Of a DNA stretch of 64,000 bases, positions 43,690 to 54,129 are shown one piece after another. How positions within the stretch are numbered: position 1 is the first letter of the stretch; each line of letters opens with the position of its first letter. The DNA lies in assembly GCA_031772625.1 (NCBI GenBank), contig CM062816.1, positions 827,124,556 to 827,188,555 of the forward strand, read 5' to 3'. The position numbers were made by a program, and so were the translations under genes. Below the pieces are notes generated by a model. It saw nothing but the letters and a program-made list of their open reading frames with translations. It searched no databases and was not told the DNA's origin. This stretch comes from Pinus tabuliformis (lineage: Eukaryota > Streptophyta > Pinopsida > Pinales > Pinaceae).

Positions 43690-45385
43690 GAAGACCCCCC
43701 AAAACAAGAGGGAGATATCTAGGCAGAATTACTTACATCCAAGAGATCATTTCAAAAGCCAAGTCAGGAGCATCTTCATGAGTTTCTATTTGGGTGAGAT
43801 CTCATACGAGATCTGTAGGGCAATTAGTTTCATAATGAGAACCTCCCCTAATAGAAGAAGTGCAATTTGGGGAAAAATAAGTAGAAAGCAGAGGATATGA
43901 GGAAATGACTATCGTAAGTCCAGAAGAAGAAGACTCAAGGGAATTATCTACACCATTTGATTAGGGAAGTGTTGTTAAACAACCTCAACTGCCTATTATA
44001 GAACAACTTGTTGAGAGTCCAAGTGAATATTGCAAGATATTCATGGCTCTTGCAACTTCTTCGATCAAATTCCCAATTGGAGATATCAAAGGTGATGTGC
44101 CTATGAAGCCAATTCCTTTGACAACATTACCTAATTTCCATGGTATTTCTTTTGATGATCTGGACACATTCCTTTTTGAATTCAACGTTGTCTCTTAGGG
44201 GTATGACTATATTTATGATGCTAAGAAATTGAAGATATTCCTAGATACTTTCAAGGGAACATCTTTGAGATGGTTTATGGGTTTAGGGGAAAATCCATTA
44301 CTACATGGGATGATATGAAGATGATTTTCCTCAAAAAGTATCAAGATTACTGCAAATCCCGAGATGTGAAGGAAGAAATATTTAAGATTATGTAGAAAGA
44401 GGATGAGAACATGGAGGAATTTGTGGAATGTTTTCAATATAGTTTACAGAGATCATGCCATAGTGATCTGGATAAGAACATCTTCAAGATAATATTTCTC
44501 TGGGCACTAAGGGAGGAATATTTGGAATTGTTGAATGTAGTAGGAAAGGGAGATATATCAAAAGAAGAATTTGACACCATATGCAAATTGTGCATTAAGT
44601 GTTCACAAGGAGTTGCGAGGCATAGGTAGGGGATTTGAACTCTCAAGACATCCAATAATGGAGTTACAAAAGTAGAGATTGGGAACTTGCTAGACAACTT
44701 GAGAGCTAATATCCTGAGCACACTGTCATCACAACTGGAGGTTTTACAGGTGAAACAGAAGTAGATGGAAACAGAGAAGGCTATTTCTATTTTTTTCCCT
44801 CAATGTAGGAAGAAGCACTCGTTGAAGGAATGTCCATTGAATTCTGTAGAGACTTGTGCGATATGTGAATAGAGTCATTCTATTAGCACTTTTCCATCTC
44901 TTCCTAGGATGAAAGCAGTTTTTTAGGGAGCAAATGAAGAAGTAGATCAATTGTATTTCATAGGATCAAGGAAACCATGGAAACCATGACCACAGAACAT
45001 GAATCAAGGTATGCCTCAAGGCCCTTCTTAGTATTTCAATAATTTTACTTTTGGGCCTCAGTCTGTACCTTTTTCACCTTCATGGACGCAATCCTATTCA
45101 TATCATATGCCTTGGAAACCATGGTTCCCTCAATCTAGTCCAAACCTTTCATGGTCCTAGAATTGATGTGGACCTCCTCCTCCTTCAAGACAATTCTCCC
45201 AAACTATGCCACAACAATAGCTACAACTTCCTTCTAATGCCTCCACTAGTAATCCTACTCTTCGTCCATAACTGCTTGTTCAATCCAATCCAAATCCAGA
45301 CAATAGAGGGGCTCAGCGGGTTGGGATACTCAACCTCCCTGCATATAGTACTGCCACTACGGAATCTAATGAATTAAATCTCTGA
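43690..45385 (+). pseudogene. A gag
   Basis: Capsid blocks in order: PLTTLPNFHGISFDDLDTFLFEF (44115-44190), TFKGTSLRWFMGLGE, FLKKYQDYCKSRDVKEEIFKI, NMEEFVECFQYSLQRSC and KNIFKIIFLWALREEYLEL (to 44629). A non-standard Cys/His region follows (FFPQCRKKHSLKECPLN, then ETCAICE) that recurs in element G and replaces the usual CCHC knuckle. The C-terminal third is Pro/Gln/Ser-rich. Several frameshifts and TAG stops. Confidence 0.82.
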
Positions 45386-45394
45386 TCCGGTTCG

Positions 45395-46262
45395 GTGGTA
45401 AACACTCAGACTTCACCAATGATTTTTGAACATATCGATGATGAAGTCTTAGAACCAGAACCTAGAGACTCTACTAGAACAACTGGGGACGAGTCAATAC
45501 AAATTCCAATGAAACAACAAACCCCTTCGAAAGCAATTGTTACTAGAGGATGCTGGATTCGCCCAACTTATCCTGAGAGATAATCCTTGAGAAAACATAG
45601 TCCTCATCTTAAATTCAAATTTTTAGGAGAACTGCAAACTTTATTTGTCAAAATATCATTACTTCAGGCTATGAAGGACATACCTATTTATGCCAAAACA
45701 ATTAAAGAATATTTTTCTAAGAAACCTGGAAGAAAACCAAAGGATCCACTCACTATTCACATTATGGGAAAACTATCAGATATAAGGTTGGGGAAGCCTA
45801 TACCTGTGAAGTACAGGGATCTAGGGAACCTGATTATAATAGTACATATTAATGGGGTTGATATTCCAAACGTGTTGGTAGAATTAGGGGGAGAAATTAA
45901 TGTTATAACTTCTGCAACTATGATTACCTTGGGCCTGTGAAACCTTAAACCAACTGCCACCATTCTAGAATTGGCAGATCGGTCTACTATATGACCGGTA
46001 GGGAAGCTGGAAGATATAACCATTTTAGTAGACTCATGGCAGTACCCTATTGACCTTTTGGTTTTACACACCCAATCCCCAGCTGGTGGACATCCTTTGA
46101 TTTTAGGAAGGCCATGGCTTGCAACCACAAATGCTTACATTGGGTGTCAGTCTGGAAATATGGTAATATCCAATGGGGAAATTACAAAGAATCTTATCCT
46201 CTACCCCCCTACAGAACCAAGTTCATCAGATAAACTAGGATTTACCTTAATACAAAATCCCT
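45395..46262 (+). pseudogene. A protease (retropepsin)
   Basis: Reads DLGNLIIIVHINGVDIPNVL, then the active-site block VELGGEINVIT in which the catalytic Asp is Glu, and after a TGA the second block LLVLHTQSPAGGHPLILGRPW and YIGCQSGNMVISNG. Element G keeps the normal form (LIDLGVSIIVMT) at the same place. Open from 45587 to 45940 and 46058 to 46270. Confidence 0.8.
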
Positions 46263-47560
46263 ACCTATGAAAGAGCTCAAACTTGAGAATGAAGAAGTTA
46301 GACCTATCCTTACCATCAGTAAGGCTCTTTGTTTTAAGGACGAAATGGAGGATGATGCCATTAGCACTTTTCTTAGCAGTCCCAACTTCATTTCTGATTC
46401 AACCCGCCAGCTATTAGAATCTGTCATGAGTTGCAATATTCAGGAAGATATTGAACCAGAAACAGAAGTCGAAAACATTCCTGTAATTGTACCCCGTAAT
46501 AGTATTCCTGTAGAAATCGAACCAGGGAAAACGCTGAATATTAATCCTGACCTTTCACCCTCCCAATCTGAACAGTTACTGAAGGTCCTTTGGGAACATA
46601 AAGAAGCCTTTTCTTGGGAGTATACAGATATGAAAGACATCCCTATTGATTTATGTACTCATCACATATACATTAAAGAAGAATGCCAACCTATTAGGTA
46701 GCCATAGAGAAGAATGAATCCTACCTTTAAAAACATTGTCAAAGATGAACTACAGAGGCTATTAAATGTGGGGTTTATTTATCCGATATCATACAGTCAA
46801 TGAGTTTCCCGTTGGTCATTGTTCCTAAGAAGAATGGCAAGTGGCGGATTTGTGTTGATTACAGGGAATTAAATAAAGAAACTCAAAAATATAATTTTCC
46901 CTTACCCTTTATTGACCAAGTCCTTGATACATTATCCGGAAAGAATTTTTTCTCCTTTCTGGATAGATTTAGCGGATACAATTAGATACAAATAACTCTT
47001 AAGGATTAAGATAAAACTACCTCTACACGCCCTTGGGAAACATTTGTCTATCGAGTCCTTCCATTTGTTCTCTGTAACACACCCATGACCTTTCAACATG
47101 CAATATTAGGAATTTTTTCTGATCTAGTCAATGATAGTGTTGAAATCTACATGGGCGACTTCACCCCATATGGGGATTCTTTTGTAGAATCTATGAAAAA
47201 ATTAGAGAAAGTACTTAAAATATGTAAGAAAACAAATGTTTCTCTTATTACATTGAAATTCCATATGATGATCAAAGAAGGAATAGTGTTGGGACACCTG
47301 CGTTCAGCCGTAGGAATTTGGGTTGATCCTGCTAAGGTAGAGGTAATATTAAATTTTCCTACACCTAAGACACCGACACATGTATGTAGCTTTATCGGGT
47401 ATGATGGCTATTATAGGTGTTTTATAGAAAAAAATTCTAAGATAGAATTCCCACTTTTTCAATTGTTACTTAAGGATGCAGAATTTGTGTGGACAGATGA
47501 ATGTGAAGCAGCCTTTGTGGAAATCAAAGAACTAGTTTGTGAAGCTCTGATATTACGCGA
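46263..47560 (+). pseudogene. A reverse transcriptase
   Basis: An N-terminal extension (46267-46701) ends DLCTHHIYIKEECQPIR. After stops, SFPLVIVPKKNGKWRICVDY and FFSFLDRFSGYN (46800-46985). From 47085 the frame is open for 363 codons: TPMTFQHAILG-like text, the catalytic block IYMGDFTPYG (47148-47159) where the first Asp of YMDD is Gly, GIVLGHLRSAVGIWVD and the connection domain YDGYYRCFIEKNSKI. RT activity is lost by the Gly alone. Confidence 0.88.
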
Positions 47561-48176
47561 TCCTCACTGGAAGCTCCTGTTTCACATCTCTATAGATGAT
47601 TCTCAAACAATAGTAGGGGAAGTCTTGGGACAACAAGAGGACAAGAAACCATACACGATCTATTATGTTAGCAATAACTTGACTCCTGCTGAACTGAAAT
47701 ATACAGTAACTGAAAAAGAGTTTTTGGCTGTTATTTATGCTATCAATAAGTTTCAAAATTACATTACAGGGTATCCTAATTTCGTGCACATTGATTATAC
47801 AACTATCATGTATCTAATGAATAAACCGATAACCCTTGGTCATATTACAAGATGGTTATTGTTAATTCAAGAATTTGATATTACCATTGTAGATAAGCCA
47901 AGGAAAGATAATGTTTTTGTAGATTTCCTATCTAGGATGGATACTAGTGATGAAGGTACACCTGTAGAGGATAGTTTTCCAAATGAACATCTCTTTGCAA
48001 TTTCTACTCACACTTCCTGGTACGCGGATATTGCTAACTATATTGTTAAAGAAAAGTGCCTCAACACTTACCATACAAAGAACAACAAAATATTATCCAT
48101 CATAGTGCCCGTTATTCATGGATATAGGGATATCGATTTTATACACAACTTGACTGACAAATTTGGCACTGCATAA
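47561..48176 (+). pseudogene. A RNase H and linker to integrase
   Basis: Same open frame as the RT C-terminus. Motifs: HWKLLFHISIDDSQ (first Asp), YYVSNNLTPAELKYTVTEKEF (Glu), YPNFVHIDYTTIMYLMNK, where the TDH block reads IDY, then RWLLLIQEFDITIVDKPRKDN, DFLSRM. The stop at 48174-48176 separates it from the integrase zinc end. Confidence 0.85.
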
Positions 48177-49343
48177 CTGAAGATGACATCTACGACGTCC
48201 TGAAAGCTGTTGATGATGGCCCATGTGGGGGACATTTTACAGATAAGCGGACAGGTCATAAGGTGTTATAGATGTGGTACTATTGGCCCTCTATTTTTCG
48301 TGATGTAAGGAAATATGTTCGAGGATGCGATAGTTGCCAACAGATGGGTCAGCTTGGTCTGGCAAATGAGATGTCGTTACAGCCTCAACTAGCTCTCGAG
48401 CCCTTTGAGAAATGGGATATGGATTTCGTTCAGCCATTTAATATGCCTTCACATAAGAAAGATCACATTTTGGTTTGTATGAATTATGTGAAAAATTGGG
48501 TAGAGGCCAAGGATGTTGTGAAAGCAAAAGAACGGTTGTCTCAAACCTTTTATTTGAAGAAATGTTTGCTCGGTACGGATCTCCTAGAGAGATAGTTTCA
48601 GATGGAGGAGCGCATTTTACATCACATGTGATAGAAGGACTTATGAAGAAGTATGGAATCAAGAATGGGGTGATATATCCATATCATCCTTAGGTGAATG
48701 GCGAAGTCGAGAGCACAAACAAGGTACTGGAGAATATTCTTACAAACACTATAGAAAACCATCACCGAAATTGGGCCGAAAATATTCCTAAGGCACTATG
48801 GGCATATGGAACAACATGGTGGAACACAACATGATTTTCACCATATGAGCTTGTCTATGGGAAATATCCTTTGTTCCCTGTGGAATTTGAAATTAAGATG
48901 CTTAGGAAAGCCCTTGAAGTATGTTTAGATCTTTCAAAAGCCTAGAAGCACCAACTGGAACAGTTAAATGATTTGGATGAAATCCATTTGATAGTTGTCC
49001 CAAATACTGCTATGATTCAGTAGCAACAAACTAAACGACATGACAAAATTATTAAGAAAAAGGTGTTTTAAAGAGAGGATTGGGCATTTCTTTATGATTC
49101 TTGGTTCAAGGATTTTAAAGGGAAAGTTTGCTCAGATGGATGGGACGATATGAAGTTGACATGGTGCTTGATAATGGGATTGTTAGACTTATAACGATCG
49201 ATGAGGCACATGCTCCCCTGACTGTAAATGGACATGACCTCAGATTGTATCATTGTCCAGCTTCTAAGGACTCCTTTATTAAACATTTCTCTAATAATTC
49301 TGGTTTTGAGGTTGTTAGTGCAGAGAACTCTTCCTCTACACCT
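48177..49343 (+). pseudogene. A integrase
   Basis: HHCC zinc end: DDGPCGGHFTDKRTGHKVL, then CDSCQQMG (48230-48345). The core starts FEKWDMDFVQPF; the first catalytic position reads Asn (CMNYVKNW), the second Asp is in EIVSDGGAHF, the Glu in NGEVESTNKVLEN. The C-terminus has LRWMGRYEVDMVLDNGIVRL, TVNGHDLRLYHCP, as in other Ty3 elements. TAG stops and frameshifts near 48260, 48530 and 49130. It ends in a TA microsatellite. Confidence 0.85.
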
Positions 49344-49344
49344 C

Positions 49345-49353
49345 ATATATATA

Positions 49354-49398
<45 letters not shown>
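49345..49398. repeat. (AT)n microsatellite
   Basis: Uninterrupted apart from one C; directly after the integrase C-terminus. Confidence 0.95.
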
Positions 49399-49400
<2 letters not shown>

Positions 49401-49429
49401 AAATGTTGTTACTACTCTATCATTGTTTT

Positions 49430-49575
49430 TCTTGCAGGTACTCCACTGGTGCTATTGCTTCATTGGTGTTGTTACTTCTCGGGTGTTGTTACTCCCCTTG
49501 ATGCTATTACTCCTTGGGTGTTGTTACTCCCCCCGATGTTGTTACTCCTCCGCTGTTGTTACTCCGCCAAGGTAA
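49430..49575 (+). repeat. Imperfect GTTGTTACTCC repeats in A leader
   Basis: Six or more copies of a unit close to GTGTTGTTACTCCCCTTGAT with a period of 15-22 bases, and another pair near 50010 (CTGTTACTCC, GTGTTGTTAC). The region lies between pol and the extra ORF. Confidence 0.8.
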
Positions 49576-50099
49576 GTTGCTAGGTACGTCCCCGATCGAC
49601 TTTGTGGATTTGATTGATAATTCATTTGACATGACTCAACATGACCATGGATGGTCATCCCTTAGTTGGGGGGAGGTATTATAATAAATGAAAAAGATGC
49701 CATAATTAAATTGCAATAATGACTTGTCATTATCACCATTGAACCTTGTGTCAGTGCGTACACTCCACGATCCCCACCATACTTCGCACAGTTATCCATA
49801 AGCGTTGGAACTTGAAATAAGTATGATCACATTAATCGATGGTCCTTTCCAATGTTGCAGAATAATTTCCATAATTACCACTCATTATTACCATAATCTG
49901 CTATGGATTTTCCCCATAACACCTTCCCAGATTTCACTATCACCGCATCCTTCGCCACTGCAACCCTGTCATCGCAAACTTATTGGCCAACACTCTCCTC
50001 AATGGTCTTGCTGTTACTCCAAGTGTTGTTACAAAGCAACTACAAAATAGGTGGGCAAGTTGTTAGGCACGAACTGGAAAATACAGTGCAGGTTTGACG
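49576..50099 (+). other. A leader upstream of the extra ORF
   Basis: Non-coding; contains CTTAGTTGGGGGGAGGTA at about 49665, an internal polypurine-like run nearly identical to the real polypurine tract at 53231. It may act as a second plus-strand primer or be an ancient duplication. Confidence 0.5.
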
Positions 50100-52617
50100 C
50101 CATCTAGATGTATGGCAGGTTTTTCTAGATGCAGGATGGCATACTTATTTTGAGAGGTTGCAGGGATTCGACAAAGTTATCACAGTCAAATTCACATTGA
50201 ATTTGGATGGAAATTCTTCCAAAGTTCATGGGATGGATATTTCTATCACTGAAGAAGTTATTTCGACTGTCAGTGGATTGTCTCAGGAAGGGTAGAAATG
50301 GTTTTATCAGAATATCCTTTGCAAAAATTCCCGGATCTATTTTTACAGGCAGGAGAAATAATGGTCCAGAAGGGTAGGGGGTATGATCGAAAATATTTGC
50401 TACATCCATGGGCTAAGGTCACATATTTTGTTATGAGGTATATTACTTGCGAAGGTCAGTTTTCTACCTTGTTTAAATATCATTTCAAGCTTCTTGCATG
50501 CCTTCGGTTCCATCATGTTCATTCTTTGGATATGCCACATTTTCTATGGAATAGTCTTCAGTTAATGGCACAGTCTGCTTGTCGATCTCGACAAGAATTG
50601 GCAGTTCTCACCAACCATGGGCTTGTTAGACTATTGGTGGTGCATGCCCTATCACAAACTTCTGTGGCTTGGCCACAATTCACTGAGCTAGCAGAGGAAG
50701 AACTTGTGGCTATGATGCCTGCAAGGGAGGAGGAAGAAGAATTAGTGGTGGAAGAAGAGGTCACAGACGACACTGCTACACAAGAACCAGCATCGACTAC
50801 TGGCCCAATGGAAGAATAAAATGCAGGGTCATCAATAGAGAAAGGGATAGTAGATGGAATTGTCACACAAGAACCAACGTCGACTACTGACCTGGAAGTG
50901 GAAGTAATGGAGATAGAAGAAGATGCAGGTGACATTGTTACACAAGAACTAGCATCGACTACTAATTTGATGGAAGAATTTACACCCTTGGATGAAACTG
51001 CAGGTGTGCTGATACATAATAACCACCATCACCTGCTCAAGAAGATGAGGAACCCTTGAAGGAACAGGGGTTGTAGTGGACACAGCTCCACAAGAGCTAG
51101 TGTCAACTGCTGAGCAAGAGGAAAATTTGGAAGAAGCATAGGCAGAAAAAGAAAAAGGGAGCACAGACCAACCAATGGACAAAGGGGAAGGAGAAGGAAT
51201 TGAGGGGCCTAAAGAAACAGGCACTAGAAGAATGGAAATTGAAGAAAATATTCCTCGTTCTCCACTTTTTGCTTCTTTGTCAAGAGGGGAAAGGAAATTT
51301 CATTCCCCTAGATGCCTGGTGAAAGAAAAATTCTCTCCCTCGATATTAAAATTTTCCAAGACAGCTGTAGGCACCATTGTCGACATTATTACACAAGAAC
51401 CAGCATCAACTAGTGAACAAATTGGACAAATTGAAGAATCGATGGTCGACATTGTCACACAAGAACCAGTGTTGACCGAAGGACAAACTGAAGAAATTGT
51501 GGCCGATATTGTCTCCACAGGGCCATTAGAGGAGAATGTTGTTGTTGGAACTAACCCGCAAGGGCTAGAACCAATTTCTGAGCACAAGGAAAAGGATGAT
51601 TGGGCAGCAGAGTAGCTGCAAGAAAAGGGTGTCGAAGACACTACCACACAAGGGCCTGTAGTGACTCCAGAGCCACTGAGGGAAGATATGGAGGTCCCGA
51701 GACCTGAAGGAGAAGATGTTGGGGTTGTTCCCCAAGCTGAGGAACAAACAAAGGAGATCAGGGTAAAGCAGGAGTCGATTGATGAATTTATTGACATCAA
51801 CCCACCAAACCCCACACCGACTGCGAGACTAGTGGAGGAGGTCGCTGTCAAACAAGAATTTCTTGAGAAATGTGCAAAAAGGAGGCCTCCCCTTAAGGAA
51901 AGGTACCAATCACAGTTTAGAGAAAACATGCAGCTAAAAATGGAAATCATTAAGCTAAGAAAGCAAGTGTTGTGCTTATGGAGGCAAGTGAGGAAGCACA
52001 AGAAAAATGTCGTGAAACTTGGGGCCGAAAGCACTTCAGTAGTAGTGCAGACTGAAGACAAGCACACAACTTCAGAGGCTACACAAACTGAGTCATTTTT
52101 GCATTTATTCAAGTCACGAGAATTTTTGTTGACTGCAGAGATTCAGAAGTGGCAGGCTACTACATCTCACCTTCAACGGGGGTCGATTTCTTTGGAAGCC
52201 CACCAGGAAGGAGTTAGAGGGATTCGTGAGAAATATGTAAAAGTAGTTACTGATTACATGGACCAGATAGAGAAAGAAAAACAGAAGCAGCAGAAGAAGA
52301 TCGAGGAACTAGAAGAGCAGGTGCAGCTACTAAAGGCTGACAAGGATGAAATGTTCACTCTGACACAATAGGTAATGGCTTGCCGACCTCCTGCTCACAA
52401 TTATGCTCTGTTCCTCCATGAAAAATATTTATTCTTTTGTTTGGAAAGCATTCATCAGGAAATAATCCATGTGATAGAAGATCTGATACATTTTTTGCGT
52501 ATCCTGAGGGGTCACAATACCCTGAACCAACACCTGATGTGTGAACTCTACATGCATGATTACTTTCTGGGTGATGATCAGTCATTTAACCTGGTGCCAT
52601 ACGTGGGGGATATTTAG
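50100..52617 (+). pseudogene. A extra ORF: helical domain, TQEP repeats, coiled coil
   Basis: N-terminal domain: WQVFLDAGWHTYFERLQGF, ISITEEVISTVSGLSQEG (50113-50295), then after a frameshift KGRGYDRKYLLHPWAKVTYF, RYITCEGQFSTLFKYHFKLL and TNHGLVRLLVVHAL (50298-50660). It resembles plant transposon-associated proteins of the PF20167 kind by pattern, which is an inference. The middle (50700-51680) is acidic and contains at least seven copies of a TQEPxST motif. The C-terminal coiled coil runs from about 51850 to 52370 (EKEKQKQQKKIEELEEQVQLL), followed by a last helical block with CELYMHDYFL. TAG stops at about 51138, 51613 and 52369; TAA at 50817. Function unknown. Confidence 0.75.
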
Positions 52618-53230
52618 CTGAGAGCCTTCACCTCTTACACGGTTAATCAGGTTAAGTGGAAGAAAGCCTTCAACATGTTTGAAGAGAACCAAGAAAACAG
52701 GCCACTTGTCCTTCAGAGGGAGCATTGTCAGTCTGTGAACGTCTATAATAGACACCATACCTTCTTGGAGGTTGGAGGATAGAAGGGATAGATTTTGGCA
52801 AACGAGAAGTTGTGTGTTGACATGTGTACAAAGAAAATTTTATTTGTTGGGAGGAGGCCCAGGACAACTACCAGAAATGGTGGATGTTATCATCATCAGC
52901 CGTCAGGACACGTGAACCTTTTGGGGCCCCCAATTTTTCTCAGGCTTTAGATAGAATACCTTAGTATATTTCATGTATACAACATCGTGGGACCCGATGG
53001 ATGGGTTTGAGATTTTGGTTCCCCATTATTTGGCTACCAGCCGATCAGTATACCCTAGATTATGTGGTAGATGAGGATTGGTGGAAGGAAGTCCTTAGAA
53101 CGGATGGGTATAAGCTTTTGAGAATAGAAATGGCCACAAAATATGATTTCTCATAGCTTCATGTTCATCACAGCAACTCCAATCCTGATCTGTGTACGCG
53201 ACAAGCTACATGAGGACAAGAAGAAAGGCT
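52618..53230 (+). other. A region after the extra ORF
   Basis: Weak coding traces (NQVKWKKAFNMFEENQE) suggest the ORF once ran further, to about 52790. The rest is non-coding up to the polypurine tract. Confidence 0.45.
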
Positions 53231-53243
53231 AGTTGGGGGGAGA
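53231..53243 (+). promoter_or_regulatory. A polypurine tract
   Basis: AGTTGGGGGGAGA immediately before the 3' LTR start TGTTGG. Confidence 0.85.
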
Positions 53244-54129
53244 TGTTGGTTGCTAAATTTGCATACTTTTTACCCGCATTTTTACCCCTTTCCTATACCC
53301 ATTTCATACCATTGTTGGTCAATTTATATTCTAAACAACACAGGTATGCCTCTTGTCATGTCTTTGTGAATTATTAATCAATGAAGCATAGTCATAGGGG
53401 ATTATTGCCTAAGCAGCTTGCTAACTCGATTATTCTTGCAGATTTGGAGGAATGATGACCAAAACTGTGGTCATCAAATGGTGACCATCGAGCTGGCAGC
53501 TCTATCCTTGGACATCAACTGCAATGGTGGATCAATCTCTCAACCAGAGCATGCTATCTTTATATTTTGTTTCACCTTGGAAATCACTATGTAATTGTAG
53601 GCAGACAGTTGTCGTAATTCTAGGGGTTGTTAGTGTTTGATCAATTGTATAAGTAGAGTTATAGGGATGTGAAAGCTAGGGTTAATATCGCAAGAGAAAT
53701 ATGTTAACTCTTATTATATAATAGCATACTTTTGTAATATCCTTTTTATTAATGAAATTATGATCTTTTGAGAATTTCGTGACTTCTTGATTTTGCCACA
53801 ACCCCGATCAAGGAGTTGGGCCCACTCTCCTAACCAAGTGTTGTTGGATTAGATGTGTGCATAGGTTTATTTATGTTGAGTTATTTATTGCTGTGAATGA
53901 TTTATTAGTGTGTTGTTGTGAGTCTTAACTTGTTGTTACTCTTATTGATGTTACAATTATTTCTTGTTGTTACACATTGTTAAGTTTATAATTGAATGTT
54001 CAATGTTGGGTAGGGAAACTGTGGTCTACATATACCTTGCATGATAGCCTTGAAATAACCAGTTGAGCCTCAGGTTGACAATTAATGTGGAATTGGGTGA
54101 ATTTCATGATTCATAACTGAACACCAACA
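53244..54129 (+). repeat. A 3' LTR
   Basis: 886 bases, collinear with 42423-43310. Confidence 0.93.

Larger units (their letters stand above)
42423..54129 (+). mobile_element. Element A: complete Ty3 element with extra 3' ORF
   Basis: LTRs 42423-43310 (888 bases) and 53244-54129 (886 bases), both TGTTGGTTGC ... AACACCAACA. Target duplication CTCAT / CTCAC (4 of 5). Order: primer site, gag, protease, RT, RNase H, integrase, repeat-rich leader, extra coiled-coil ORF, polypurine tract. It is inserted in the extra ORF of the related element G, in opposite orientation. The LTRs differ at about 19 of the first 195 aligned bases, so it is an old insertion although younger than G. Confidence 0.95.

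Noticed and set aside
49128-49583. Open frame of 151 codons with an Ile-Tyr run
   Set aside because: The run is the translated (AT)n microsatellite; only the first part is real, as the integrase C-terminus.
51300-52112. 270-codon open frame on the minus strand, Ser/Cys-rich
   Set aside because: Antisense of the A extra ORF; no homology blocks, biased composition explained by the coding strand.
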